A stretch of 64,000 nucleotides of DNA, taken from positions 1 to 64,000 of the forward strand of contig NZ_JAKSXV010000114.1 in the NCBI RefSeq assembly GCF_022829345.1. Direction: 5' to 3'. The notes under the pieces were generated by a model. The model saw nothing but the letters and a program-made list of their open reading frames with translations, was not told where the DNA came from and did not search any database. Within the stretch, counting starts at the first letter, position 1, and each line of letters opens with the position of its first letter. Below are positions 52,221 through 61,166 of this stretch, piece by piece. A program made the position numbers and the translations under genes. The DNA is from Methylobacterium sp. J-090. GTDB lineage: Bacteria; Pseudomonadota; Alphaproteobacteria; Rhizobiales; Beijerinckiaceae.

Positions 52221-52430
52221 ATGTCGAGCGATACCGAGAAACACCACGCCCTGCTCAGCGCGCTCAAGGCCGCCATGGGCAAGGGCGACGGCTCCTTCGA
52301 GCAGGCTGTCACCAACGCCTTCGAGCACGTCTTCGAGCATCTGGGCCGACTGAACTCCCACGTCTCGACCGGCGGTCACGACAACGAGGATCGCCCCCTG
52401 GAAGACGGGGAGTCCGCGACCCTCAGGTAG
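52221..52430 (+). CDS. small hypothetical protein (69 aa)
   Basis: Starts at ATG 52221 behind GAGGAA. The product MSSDTEKHHALLSALKAAMG is helical with several His residues and an acidic tail (EDRPLEDGESATLR). No family recognised. It converges with msrA. Confidence 0.55.
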   Translation: MSSDTEKHHALLSALKAAMGKGDGSFEQAVTNAFEHVFEHLGRLNSHVSTGGHDNEDRPLEDGESATLR

Positions 52431-52487
52431 GCGACGCCTGATCGGGAGGGTATCGACGTCCGAAACCGCCGATACCCTTGGATGCCC

Positions 52488-53006
52488 TCAGGCGTCCTGC
52501 GGGACCGGGGAGCGGACCGGCAAAGTCCAGTTCGGCCGGACGAAGTGGCAGGTGTATCCGTCGGGGCGACGCTCCAGGTAATCCTGGTGCTCGGGCTCGG
52601 CCTCCCAGAACGGGCCGACGGGCGCGACCTCCGTGACCACCTTGCCCGGCCAAAGACCGGAGGCATCGACGTCGGCGATGGTATCCTCGGCAATCCGCCT
52701 CTGCTCGTCGTTGACGTAATAGATCGCCGACCGGTAGCTCAGGCCGCGGTCGTTGCCCTGCCGGTTCGGCGTTGTCGGGTCGTGGATCTGGAAGAAGAAC
52801 TCCAGCATGTGCCGGAAGCTCGTCCTGTTCGCGTCGTAGGTGATCTCGATGGCCTCGGCGTGGGTGCCGTGGTTGCGGTAGTTCGCGTCTGGCACGTCGC
52901 CGCCGGTGTACCCAACGCGGGTCGATACCACGCCTACCTGGCGCCGGATCAGGTCCTGCATGCCCCAGAAGCACCCGCCCGCCAGCACCGCCCTCTCGTC
53001 GCTCAT
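52488..53006 (-). CDS. msrA: peptide methionine sulfoxide reductase A
   Basis: This 172-aa MsrA has the catalytic GCFWG motif (Cys12), TRVGYTGGDVPDANYRNHGTHAEAIEI and FFFQIHDPTTPNRQGNDRG. It reduces methionine-S-sulfoxide in proteins. The C-terminus lacks the extra recycling Cys found in some forms (it ends PVRSPVPQDA). The start is ATG 53006. It fits the oxidative-stress theme of this region. Confidence 0.95.
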   Translation of the reverse strand: MSDERAVLAGGCFWGMQDLIRRQVGVVSTRVGYTGGDVPDANYRNHGTHAEAIEITYDANRTSFRHMLEFFFQIHDPTTPNRQGNDRGLSYRSAIYYVNDEQRRIAEDTIADVDASGLWPGKVVTEVAPVGPFWEAEPEHQDYLERRPDGYTCHFVRPNWTLPVRSPVPQDA

Positions 53007-53099
53007 CCTTGCCGCTCCATACGTGTGAGACGCCCCTCGGTCTTCAAATGGAACCCGGGAGGCAGTTTTCCCCTGTTCGGGCACGATTTTCGATTTGGG

Positions 53100-53272
53100 T
53101 CCATGGGCTCGCGTGAGAGTCGGGGACGCCCTCGAAAGCAACCTTTACGGAACGGGAAATCGCCACCGCCCGGACGCATCTCGAAGCCGGTGTCCGAGAG
53201 CTTGGCCAAGATCGGCGAGGTCAAGGGCGCTGTTGGGAGAACCAGGGCTACGCTTGGTATGCGCGCATCTGA
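53100..53272 (+). pseudogene. 3' remnant of a molybdopterin oxidoreductase gene
   Basis: The last bases before TGA 53270-53272 read WENQGYAWYARI, nearly identical to WEDQGYAWYAGI at the end of the gene at 49055. Upstream, ESLAKIGEVKGA matches ESFAHIGEGKGG, but one base is missing between the two parts. Weaker similarity extends back to about 53100 (ESNLYGTG versus ERNLGYKQ). The rest of the gene is absent. Confidence 0.65.
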
Positions 53273-53300
53273 GCCCTCGCCATTTCGTCCGGCGGGCCCT

Positions 53301-53765
53301 CTATGAAGGTTCGTCCAGCGTCGCGGCACCGGCGGCGGCAATGCGTTCGCTGAGATCCTTCAGTTCCTGACGCAGATCGGCGAGCTCGCGGTCGGCCAGC
53401 CCCGTCCGGCAGACGACGGATTGCTGCGCGGCCGAGACATCAGCCTCAAGTTGGATACCCACTTCGGTAAGGGCGACGAGCACGACGCGCCGGTCAGCGC
53501 CGCGGGTGCGCGTGACGAAACCGGCCGCCTCCAGCTTGTCGACGAGCGGGGTCACGGCGTTGGACCCGAGTTGCAGCCGCTCGGCCAAGGCATGGATTGC
53601 CGTCGTACCGTCCTGCCATAGGGCAAGCATCACGAGGTACTGCGGATAGGTCAGGCCGAGCTCGGCGAGCATCGGACGATAGGCACGCACCAACGCGTTG
53701 GTCGCTGCGTAGAGCGCGAAGCAGAGCTGGTCGTCCAACCGCAGTCTGGACTTCTTCGAAACCAT
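53301..53765 (-). CDS. MarR family transcriptional regulator
   Basis: This 154-aa protein has the MarR winged helix: LTYPQYLVMLALWQDGTTAIHALAERLQLGSNAVTPLVDKLEAAGFVTRTRGADRRVVLVALTE. A Cys near the N-terminus (DQLCFALYAA) and one at VVCRTGL are consistent with the OhrR-type organic-peroxide sensors, which this sequence resembles. It lies opposite a peptide/MAPEG unit and may regulate it. Confidence 0.88.
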   Translation of the reverse strand: MVSKKSRLRLDDQLCFALYAATNALVRAYRPMLAELGLTYPQYLVMLALWQDGTTAIHALAERLQLGSNAVTPLVDKLEAAGFVTRTRGADRRVVLVALTEVGIQLEADVSAAQQSVVCRTGLADRELADLRQELKDLSERIAAAGAATLDEPS

Positions 53766-53893
53766 AGCTCAAATTCCGTTCAGGTCTGGATGATCCACGC
53801 GTGAACGAATGTATCCAGCGGTGGTGGTTCCAGCTCTCGTGCCGGTCAATCTGACGGGACCCTATCAAGGGTCCATCGTAGAGGGGAAACGCT

Positions 53894-53992
53894 ATGGGGA
53901 AGATCCTGATCGTGGCCCTTACTGTCGCGGCCCTTTCCGCCACGTCCGCGCTCGCGGTCGACCATGCCGCGATCAATCACGATGCCCCATAA
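53894..53992 (+). CDS. very small secreted peptide (32 aa)
   Basis: The frame begins at ATG 53894 after AGAGGGGAAA, a good ribosome binding site. It is a signal peptide (MGKILIVALTVAALSATSALA) followed by only about 11 residues (VDHAAINHDAP). It ends nine bases before the MAPEG gene, so it may act as a leader or be co-expressed. Function unknown. Confidence 0.5.
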   Translation: MGKILIVALTVAALSATSALAVDHAAINHDAP

Positions 53993-54001
53993 GGAAAGCC
54001 G

Positions 54002-54400
54002 ATGACCTATCCCGCCCTGACCGCCTTCTACGCCGGCCTGTTCGCGCTCATCTACGTCGGCCTTTCGGCCTGGGTCATGGCGAGCCGCGTGTCCTCCGAC
54101 ACGCTGCATGGAGACGGTGGCAACGAAGCGCTGGAGAAGCGCATCCGGACCCAGGGCAACTTCGGCGAGTACGTGCCGCTCGCCCTGATCCTCGTGGCCC
54201 TCGTCGAGGCGGGCGGCAGCGGACCGACGCTGGTACGGACGCTCCTGATCGTCCTCCTTGTCGGCCGTGTCCTGCATCCGTTCGGGATGTTCGCCGCCAA
54301 GAACTCGCCGGTTCAATTCGCCTGCCGCGGCGGGGGCATCCTCGCCACCCTCGGCGTCATCGTCGTTGCCGCCGTCACCCTGTTGCTGCGGGCCACCTGA
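54002..54400 (+). CDS. MAPEG family membrane protein
   Basis: This 132-aa protein has four predicted helices and FGEYVPLALILVALVEAGGSG followed by VGRVLHPFGM, typical of bacterial MAPEG (YecN-like) proteins, relatives of microsomal glutathione transferases. The biochemical role in bacteria is not settled. The start is ATG 54002, after AAGGAAAG. Confidence 0.85.
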   Translation: MTYPALTAFYAGLFALIYVGLSAWVMASRVSSDTLHGDGGNEALEKRIRTQGNFGEYVPLALILVALVEAGGSGPTLVRTLLIVLLVGRVLHPFGMFAAKNSPVQFACRGGGILATLGVIVVAAVTLLLRAT

Positions 54401-54493
54401 GCGTCTCCGGAGTCCTGACGACCAGGAACAACCTGACTTAGCAGGGCCCACCGCGCCGATAACGCCTATCGACCGCACGCCGACCAGGATAAT

Positions 54494-55035
54494 GCCTGGT
54501 CCTGATAATATTCTACGGTTTCGTGCGGCAATCGGACGGGCAGTTGCGGATCTACTCGGAAGTCGGCGAGGGCACGACGATGTGCCTCTATCTGCCACAG
54601 CACTACGGCGTGGCTGAGCAGGCCGACGTGATGGCTTGCCTCGGCAACGCGCCCCGTGCCGCGCAGGACCAGATGGTGCTGATCGTCGATGACGAGCCCA
54701 CCGTCCGGATGCTGGTCACCGAGGTGCTGGAGGATCTCGGCTACACCGCCATCGAGGCAACAGACATCCCGGCCGGGCTCAAGGTCCTGCAATCGGGTTG
54801 TCGCGTCGACCTGCTCGTAAACGACGTCGGCCTGCCGGGCGGCATGAACGGGCGCCAGATGGCCGACGCCGGCCGTGTGTCCCGACCGGATCTGAAGGTC
54901 CGGTTCATTACCGGCTACGCCGGGAACGCGGTGGTCGGGAATGGCCATCTCGACCCCCGCATGTCGTTGCTGACCAAGCCGTTCGTGATGGAGGCGTTGG
55001 CCACCCGCATCAGAGACCTGATCGCGGGACCGTGA
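54494..55035 (+). pseudogene. remnant of a hybrid histidine kinase (HATPase end plus receiver)
   Basis: The frame, open after a stop at about 54493, reads FYGFVRQSDGQLRIYSEVGEGTTMCLYLP, the last part of an HATPase domain, then a receiver domain (MVLIVDDEPTVRMLVTEVLEDLGY; VDLLVNDVGLPGGMNG; LTKPFVMEAL). The PAS, HisKA and most of the HATPase are missing. The receiver keeps its acidic residues, with VND at the phosphorylation position. A start within it (ATG 54580) could still give a receiver-only protein. Confidence 0.65.
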
Positions 55036-55188
55036 CAGCTGCCGCACCAACATCTTGGTGCCGTTTCCGTGTCGATGAAACGACGGTCTGTGGGGTCACC
55101 GCGGCCTGGGGGACACCGCTGTGACCTTGCGCGATATTCTTTAAAGCTGCCAACACGCTCGACCGTGGTCGGCGAACATCCAACGACC

Positions 55189-55626
55189 TCAGTTCTCGTC
55201 GGCACCCGTCGGTAGCGAACGGCGTTCGGCAGTCCGGTGCCGCACGGCGGCGCTCATCGAGGGCCCATTCGCCGGGACCGATGCGACACCGCGAGCGGAG
55301 GGCAGCATCGCGGCACCGGCGGCGACGAACCCGGCCAGCGCACGAAGGTCGTCTGGCTGGCGGGGATCGTTGGCGATCAGGTCAGCCTCGTGCTTCAGGC
55401 GGGCGTTGCAAGCCGGTGAGGCAAGCGCACCCGTTGGCGTGCAGGCGTCGTGCCGAGCGCAGGCCGCATCGAGGGCATCGATGGGGGCAGCGGGGGCGTT
55501 GTTGCCGGGGCCGCAGTAATTGCCATGGATGAGCATGCTCGCGTGGCGGGTCGCTTGGCCGTCCTGCGCGACGGCTGGCAGTGCGATCCCCAGGGCAAGA
55601 ATGAAAGGTACCGTGAATCGGAACAT
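55189..55626 (-). CDS. secreted phospholipase A2-like protein
   Basis: This 145-aa protein has a signal peptide (MFRFTVPFILALGIALPAVA). The mature domain has HGNYCGPGNN, resembling the calcium loop, and DAACARHDACT, the His-Asp catalytic helix of secreted PLA2 enzymes (D-x2-C-x2-H-D-x-C). It probably cleaves phospholipids, or is a non-catalytic relative. The start is ATG 55626. Confidence 0.78.
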   Translation of the reverse strand: MFRFTVPFILALGIALPAVAQDGQATRHASMLIHGNYCGPGNNAPAAPIDALDAACARHDACTPTGALASPACNARLKHEADLIANDPRQPDDLRALAGFVAAGAAMLPSARGVASVPANGPSMSAAVRHRTAERRSLPTGADEN

Positions 55627-55704
55627 AGCTTCGCGAGTCTCTCGTAAAGTCGGGTGAGCCTTGTCGGTGGCGTGAGGTGGGTCGGATCGGGGCAACCCAG
55701 GATC

Positions 55705-56121
55705 TCAGGCGTCGACGGCGCCGATCTGTTTGAGCATCGTCAGGTTGTCCATGAGCGCCCAGTGCTCGGCCAGCCTGTCGTCCGCGACGCGGAAATAGTC
55801 CATAACCACGATGTCGACCGCCTTGCCGGTGGCGGGGATGCCCTGAAACTCGCCGGTGTGCCGCCCCTGGAAACGCAAGCGGGCCAGCACGCGGTCGCCT
55901 TCCGCGATGACCTCGTCGACGGGCATCTCGATATCGGATAGGCCGCCGTGCAACACTTCGGCGAGCTTGCGAATGCCGGCCATTCCACGCACCTCGAAGT
56001 CGAGGCCCGGATCGTGGCGCACGAAGTCGGGCGCGATGAACCGGTCCCACCATGCCTCGTCCCGGGCACGGAACGCGACGAAGTACGCCTTCACCAGATC
56101 CTTGTTCGATTCCGTCGACAT
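55705..56121 (-). CDS. SnoaL-like / ester cyclase family protein
   Basis: This 138-aa protein has the NTF2-like fold of the SnoaL-type cyclase family: VKAYFVAFRARDEAWWDRFIAPDFVRHDP, RFQGRHTGEFQGIPATGK and YFRVADDRLAEHWALMD. Members may be enzymes or ligand-binding proteins; the function here is unknown. It belongs to a leftward series with the genes at 56146 and 56457. Confidence 0.82.
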   Translation of the reverse strand: MSTESNKDLVKAYFVAFRARDEAWWDRFIAPDFVRHDPGLDFEVRGMAGIRKLAEVLHGGLSDIEMPVDEVIAEGDRVLARLRFQGRHTGEFQGIPATGKAVDIVVMDYFRVADDRLAEHWALMDNLTMLKQIGAVDA

Positions 56122-56145
56122 CGTTTTCTCCCGACCGGCGTCGCC

Positions 56146-56442
56146 TCAGCGCGACTCGACCTTGATGCAGGTGAAGGCGACCGGGAGGGCCTTGCCACCG
56201 TCGGCCTTTTTCGTGAACGAGGCGGCGTTGGCGGTGGTCGAGGCGATGGCGTGCTCGACATCCGGACTGTCGACCGGCAGCACGTAGTCATGGCCGCTCT
56301 CCATGCCCTTGGTCGGGTCGAACACCCGGATGGTGACGTTGTAAGGCTTCAGCTCAGTCTTCATGGTTTCTCCTGCCTGGAGTTGCGTGGATCCGATGAC
56401 GGCGAGCGCCGCCAGGACCGTGCCCGAGATGAGGCCGCGCAT
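56146..56442 (-). CDS. small secreted hypothetical protein
   Basis: This 98-aa protein has a signal peptide (MRGLISGTVLAALAVIGSTQLQAG). The mature part is a short, probably beta-rich domain (LKPYNVTIRVFDPTKGMESGHDYVLPVD). One Cys lies near the C-terminus. It lies 14 bp after the catalase-like gene and is likely co-transcribed. No family assigned. Confidence 0.6.
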   Translation of the reverse strand: MRGLISGTVLAALAVIGSTQLQAGETMKTELKPYNVTIRVFDPTKGMESGHDYVLPVDSPDVEHAIASTTANAASFTKKADGGKALPVAFTCIKVESR

Positions 56443-56456
56443 CGTCTCCTCCGTTC

Positions 56457-57551
56457 TCAGCGTCCGGCACCCGGCTCGTGGATTGGACAGCCGTTGAAGC
56501 GCTGGCGGAACTCGGCAGAATGCTTGTAGGGGGCGTTGCGAGCGCGATTGATGTTGCCCAGGGGCTGGTGGGCGGCGAGCCCGGTCCAGATCGAGAAGCG
56601 CATCTCCTCGTTCACGGCCTGGACGCGGGCCTCGTCCCAGCTGTCCTGTGGTCGGGCAGTAATCAGGCCGACCCGTTGGAACGGCGCTTCCTCCTCGTCC
56701 CACTCGACGGTCGAGTCCTCGACGGGTTGGCGTTCGAGGTCGCGGCATAGCTGGACCCGGAACTCCCAGACGCCCTCAATGCCTTCCATCTCCGACTGCA
56801 CCGTATCGCGGATCGCGTTCGGCCGGCCGGAGGCGTCGATCTCGGTGCCGGTCAGGGCGGTCAGCCCGGCGGCTACGGGGGCGACGGAGAACTTGGCGAT
56901 GTAGTCCCCGTACCGGAACGGGGTGACGCTGTAGTAGATCTCGCCGAGCGGATCGACGTTGGGCGCACCACCGAGCGAGCCGATGGTAGGGCTCTCGATG
57001 CCCACCGCCGTCAGCGCCTTGTTCACGCCGCGCAGCACGGTGGAGGCGGCGACCTTCAGGCCCTCGGCCCGGTCGGTGGTCTTGGCGAGCATCTTGAGGC
57101 TGCCCAGGAACTTCTCGGCGTTCGGAGCTTGGAAGACCTTGCCGTTGACCATGATGAAGTTCTGGGTCGTACCCTCGGCATCGGGCAGGCGCTCGCCCTC
57201 GACATCCAGGATCTTGAGCGCGAGGCCGCGCGGCAGGGAGACGGCGTCCGGCAGGATGTCACCGGCGTTGGTCGACAGCCGCATGTAGACCTTGTGCTCG
57301 CCGGGCTTGACGAACAGCCCCTGCGCCAGTTCCGGCGGAAGGTTCGGATCGATCCTGAGCACGCCGTCAAGGATACCGTGCGCCTTGGCATGGACGGAGC
57401 GCACGGCATGGCCGGAGTCGTCCGCGACCCTCTTCAGGATCGTGTCGAAGGTCTCGTTCAGTCCCTCGATGGTCTTACCCTCGTCAGGCTTCACGACCTC
57501 AACATCGGGGCTGTAACGGACAGGCTCTGGCAAAACTCTCGACTCCATCAT
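56457..57551 (-). CDS. catalase family protein (small, heme-binding-like)
   Basis: This 364-aa protein has catalase-type motifs: HAVRSVHAKAHGILDG, KVYMRLSTNAGD, RGLALKILDVEG, QNFIMVNGKVFQAPNAEKF and FRYGDYIAKFSVAP. It resembles the compact catalase-like family (SrpA/catalase-related), shorter than true catalases. The role is probably peroxide or fatty hydroperoxide handling. A divergent paralogue lies at 60033. Confidence 0.8.
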   Translation of the reverse strand: MMESRVLPEPVRYSPDVEVVKPDEGKTIEGLNETFDTILKRVADDSGHAVRSVHAKAHGILDGVLRIDPNLPPELAQGLFVKPGEHKVYMRLSTNAGDILPDAVSLPRGLALKILDVEGERLPDAEGTTQNFIMVNGKVFQAPNAEKFLGSLKMLAKTTDRAEGLKVAASTVLRGVNKALTAVGIESPTIGSLGGAPNVDPLGEIYYSVTPFRYGDYIAKFSVAPVAAGLTALTGTEIDASGRPNAIRDTVQSEMEGIEGVWEFRVQLCRDLERQPVEDSTVEWDEEEAPFQRVGLITARPQDSWDEARVQAVNEEMRFSIWTGLAAHQPLGNINRARNAPYKHSAEFRQRFNGCPIHEPGAGR

Positions 57552-57706
57552 TTCTAATCCGACGATGAACCTCGCTTGACCCCGTCCGTTCCTCGCTCAG
57601 GCTCATTTCACTCAGACGTGAACGAATTTTTGGAACGCCGAGGCCAGGGGGGGCTTGTCGCGGGTAGGTCGATATAACTGCCCCGTCCCCCTCCCGGAGT
57701 TCTCCG

Positions 57707-58288
57707 TTGCGTCTCCCGCCCATTCCACCGCAAGACCTCACCGGGGATCAGCGCCGGCTTTACGAGACCCTCCAGGCCGGCATCGCCAAGCAGTTCGGAG
57801 GCTTCCAGACGGCCAGGGCGGACGGCGCCCTGCTCGGACCCTTCAATCCATGGCTGCACGAGCCGGAGATCGGCCAAGCGGTCTGGGACCTCACCGAGGC
57901 GGTGTCGAAGCGCGGCGCCCTGACGGACGCGGCACGGCAGGTCGCGATCCTGGTGACGGGCTCGCGCTTCAAGGCAGCCTACGAACTCTACGCCCACGTC
58001 CAGGTCGCGCTTGAGAAGGGCCTGAAGGAAGACAAGGTCGCGACCATCGTAGCCGGGCAGCGTCCGTCCGATCTGACGGCCGAGGAGGCCGCCGTCTTCG
58101 ACGCGGCCAGCAACCTGAATGCCGGCGGCGTCCTTCCGCGCCCCGTCTACGACAGGGTCGTCGCGGCGTTCGGCGCTGGCGGGGTGTCCGAGCTGATCCA
58201 TCTCGTCGGCTTGTACGCGATGGTCTGCATCACGCTGAACGGCTTCGACGTGCCCGTGCCGGAGCAGCAGGTCGACCCGGCCCCGTAG
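57707..58288 (+). CDS. carboxymuconolactone decarboxylase family protein
   Basis: This 193-aa protein is of the AhpD/CMD fold: WDLTEAVSKRGALTDAARQVAILVTGSRFKAAYELYAHVQVALEKGL. The AhpD CxxC redox pair is not present, so it may be a decarboxylase-like rather than a peroxidase protein. It starts at TTG 57707, with GGAG eight bases upstream. Confidence 0.82.
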   Translation: MRLPPIPPQDLTGDQRRLYETLQAGIAKQFGGFQTARADGALLGPFNPWLHEPEIGQAVWDLTEAVSKRGALTDAARQVAILVTGSRFKAAYELYAHVQVALEKGLKEDKVATIVAGQRPSDLTAEEAAVFDAASNLNAGGVLPRPVYDRVVAAFGAGGVSELIHLVGLYAMVCITLNGFDVPVPEQQVDPAP

Positions 58289-58363
58289 CCCGCGGCCGTT
58301 CCCGTCCCAGCTCGTATGAAGCCGACCCGGACCCGATCCGGTCGCACCGAAAGATGCGTACCC

Positions 58364-59332
58364 ATGCCCGTCTACGCCGCGAGCGACCTACCGGAGACGG
58401 TGGCCCGTACCACGATGGATCCCGAGATCGCGGAATGGCTGAAGACCGGACCGGTGCTCGGAGGGCCGGAGCCGTTCTACAAGCAGCGGCGCGCCCACGA
58501 CGCCTTTATCGATGCCGACAAGCCGCCCATTGGCAGGATCGAGCATCTCGGCCTGCGCGGTCCGCACGGCACTGTACCCGTACGCGTCTACCACCCCTCC
58601 AAGCCCGGCCCGGCCGAGGGTACTGCCCTGGTCTACCTGCACGGCGGCGGCTTCGTGGTCGGTTCGCTCGACCAGTTCGAGACCGCCATGCGGCACCTGT
58701 CCGAGGGTAGCGGCGCGCAGGTCTACTGCGTCGATTACAAGCTCGCCCCCGAGTACCAGTGGCCGGTCCAGATCGACGAGAACGAGTTCGTCGTCCGCTG
58801 GCTGTTCGAGCATGCCGCCGAGCGCGGGATCGACCCGGCGCGGATCGCGCTCGGCGGCGACTCGGCCGGCGGCAACATGACCTGCACGATTTCCTTGCGC
58901 CTGCGCGACACCGGTGGGCCGCGCCTCGCCCTGCAGATGCCCCTCTACCCCGAGACGGCGCTCCCCTTCGACACCAAGGCCGGGATCGAGAACCGGACCG
59001 GCGCCTACGTCGATACGGCGGGCGTCCACCAGTTCCTCTGGCACCTGCTGCCGCACGAGGTCGACTACACGCAGCCCTACGTGACGCCGATGAACGCGGA
59101 CAGCCACGCGGATCTGCCGCGTGCGCTGCTGGTTACCTGCGGCTTCGACATGCTGCGTGACGTCGGTCACGCCTATGCCAGGAAGCTCGCGGCGGCGGGC
59201 AACGATCTCACCTACGTCCACCATCCGGACCTGCCGCACGGCTTCATCCAAATGACCGCGCATTCTCGGCGCTGCCTGGCGGCGACCGAGGAGTTGGCCG
59301 GCCTGCTCGGTAGGGCCCTCCGCAGGGCCTGA
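58364..59332 (+). CDS. alpha/beta hydrolase (HSL family esterase)
   Basis: This 322-aa cytosolic esterase has oxyanion YLHGGGFVVGSLDQFE, nucleophile GGDSAGGN, the TCGFDMLRD acid region and catalytic His in PHGFIQM. It has no signal peptide, unlike the relative at 50884. The start is ATG 58364. It precedes the DJ-1-like gene by 54 bp in the same direction. Confidence 0.9.
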   Translation: MPVYAASDLPETVARTTMDPEIAEWLKTGPVLGGPEPFYKQRRAHDAFIDADKPPIGRIEHLGLRGPHGTVPVRVYHPSKPGPAEGTALVYLHGGGFVVGSLDQFETAMRHLSEGSGAQVYCVDYKLAPEYQWPVQIDENEFVVRWLFEHAAERGIDPARIALGGDSAGGNMTCTISLRLRDTGGPRLALQMPLYPETALPFDTKAGIENRTGAYVDTAGVHQFLWHLLPHEVDYTQPYVTPMNADSHADLPRALLVTCGFDMLRDVGHAYARKLAAAGNDLTYVHHPDLPHGFIQMTAHSRRCLAATEELAGLLGRALRRA

Positions 59333-59386
59333 AGGGCGCCGCAGCCGCAACGAACCTTTCCCCACCCCCATAACGAGGAAGACGAC

Positions 59387-59956
59387 ATGACCTTGCAAGG
59401 AAAGAAGATTGCCATCCTGATCGCCCCGCGCGGGACCGAGGAGCCCGAGTTCGTCCAGCCGCGCGATGCGGTAACGATGGCCGGTGCGAGCGTCACCGTG
59501 ATCGGGCTTGAGGCCGGCGAGGCCGAGACGGTCAACAACGACCTGGACCCGGCCGGCCGCTACGCCGTCGACGCAACCATCGAGGGCGCCTCGGCCTCCG
59601 AGTACGACGGTCTTGTCATCCCGGGTGGCTGCGTCGGCGCCGATAAGCTCCGGGCGAGCGAGGCGGTGGTCGCGTTCGTCCGGGATTTCTTCGCCCAGGG
59701 CAAGCCGGTCGGCGTGATCTGTCACGGGCCGTGGACGCTCGTGGAGGCGGACGTCGTGAAGGGCCGCACGCTGACCTCGTTCCCAACGCTGCAGACCGAC
59801 ATCCGGAACGCCGGTGGAACCTGGGTCGACCAGGAGGTCGTCACGGACAAGGGACTCGTGACCAGCCGCAACCCTAAGGACCTGCCCGCCTTCTGCGCCA
59901 AGATCGTCGAGGAGTTCGCCGAGGGCCGCCATCCCGACCAGGCCCGCAGCGTCTGA
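59387..59956 (+). CDS. DJ-1/PfpI family protein
   Basis: This 189-aa protein has the nucleophile elbow GVICHGPWTLVEADVVKGR (Cys112-His113) and the upstream GLVIPGGCVGAD. This is the PfpI/YhbO branch, linked to stress protection, glyoxalase or deglycase activity. The start is ATG 59387, with the ribosome binding site AACGAGGAAG. Confidence 0.9.
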   Translation: MTLQGKKIAILIAPRGTEEPEFVQPRDAVTMAGASVTVIGLEAGEAETVNNDLDPAGRYAVDATIEGASASEYDGLVIPGGCVGADKLRASEAVVAFVRDFFAQGKPVGVICHGPWTLVEADVVKGRTLTSFPTLQTDIRNAGGTWVDQEVVTDKGLVTSRNPKDLPAFCAKIVEEFAEGRHPDQARSV

Positions 59957-60032
59957 GGGCGGTCCTTCCAGGGGTCGGTCGCACAATCCGCGGCCGGCCC
60001 GCGTTGCCCCTCATCAATTCCGCGAGGTGACC

Positions 60033-61115
60033 ATGACCTACCTTCGATACGCACCCGACATCGAGAAGCCCGCCGTGGGCGAGCAGGAGACCATCGACGG
60101 CATCATCAAGGGCATGACGCAGCAATCCGAGACGGTCGAGGCCCGCGAGCACCACGCGGTGCGCGCCAGCCACGCCAAAAGTTCGGCCTGCGTCACCGGC
60201 GATCTGACCATCACCGCCGGCCTGCCGCCCGAACTGGCACAAGGGCTCTTCGCCAACCCTGGCACCCATCCCGTGGCGGTCCGTTTCGCACAGGGCCCGG
60301 GCGAGACCCTGGGCGACCGCGTCTCAACCCATCGCGGCATGTCCATCAAGGTGTTCGACGTCCCCGGCGAGAAGCTGCCCGGCCACGCCGTCGATACCCA
60401 GGACTTCGTCCTCGCGACCGGAACCACCTTCCCCTCGGGTACGGCGGCCGGGTTCCTGCGCGACGGCACGGTCATCGGCAAGTCGACCGGGCTGCCGGAA
60501 GGGGTCAAGAGCGCGGTCTCGTCGACCATGCGCAACCTCAATCGTGCCCTGCACGCCTTCGGGACGGAGAGCGCGCTCGCCGACTTCTTCGGCCATCCCT
60601 ACAGCCACCCGCTGGCCGACAGCTACTTCAGCCAGGCGTCGGTCCGCTACGGCGACTACGTCGCCAAGCTCGGGGCTGTGCCTTCGACGGAAAGCCAGCG
60701 CGCACTGTCCGAGTGGCGCCTCGACCCGCATCAGGACGAGGACGGCTTCCGCCACGCCACGGTCGCTTTCTTCCGGGAGAACGAGGTGGTGTACGAGCTG
60801 AAGGCCCAGCTCTGGGCCGACGCCGAGAGGCAGCCCATCGAGGACGCCTCGGTTGACTGGCCGGTCTCGATCAGCCCCTACCGCACCGTGGCGACGCTGC
60901 GCCTGCCGCGCCAGGATGCCTACGCACCGGATCGCGTGCGCTACTTCGACGAAGTGATGACCTTCCGTCCCGCCCACAGCCTCGCGTCGCACCGGCCGCT
61001 CGGCTCGGTTATGCGCGCGCGTCTCCAGGTCTACCAAGCCCTGAGCGCCTTCCGCCATCGCGAGAACGGCGTGGCGGAGGAGGATACCGGAAGCATCGAC
61101 CGGATCCCGGCCTAG
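60033..61115 (+). CDS. catalase family protein
   Basis: This 360-aa protein is a paralogue of the one at 56457: REHHAVRASHAKSSACVTGD, PVAVRFAQGPGETLGD, RGMSIKVFDVPGEKL and VRYGDYVAKLGAVP. It has the catalase-like core without the C-terminal domains of true catalases. It sits between the DJ-1-like protein and two hydrolases, all rightward, so they may form one unit. The start is ATG 60033. Confidence 0.82.
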   Translation: MTYLRYAPDIEKPAVGEQETIDGIIKGMTQQSETVEAREHHAVRASHAKSSACVTGDLTITAGLPPELAQGLFANPGTHPVAVRFAQGPGETLGDRVSTHRGMSIKVFDVPGEKLPGHAVDTQDFVLATGTTFPSGTAAGFLRDGTVIGKSTGLPEGVKSAVSSTMRNLNRALHAFGTESALADFFGHPYSHPLADSYFSQASVRYGDYVAKLGAVPSTESQRALSEWRLDPHQDEDGFRHATVAFFRENEVVYELKAQLWADAERQPIEDASVDWPVSISPYRTVATLRLPRQDAYAPDRVRYFDEVMTFRPAHSLASHRPLGSVMRARLQVYQALSAFRHRENGVAEEDTGSIDRIPA

Positions 61116-61166
61116 GACCGGCGTCTCGGACGCCGGTGAGGATATTCCTGCCAAAGGAGGCTTCGC

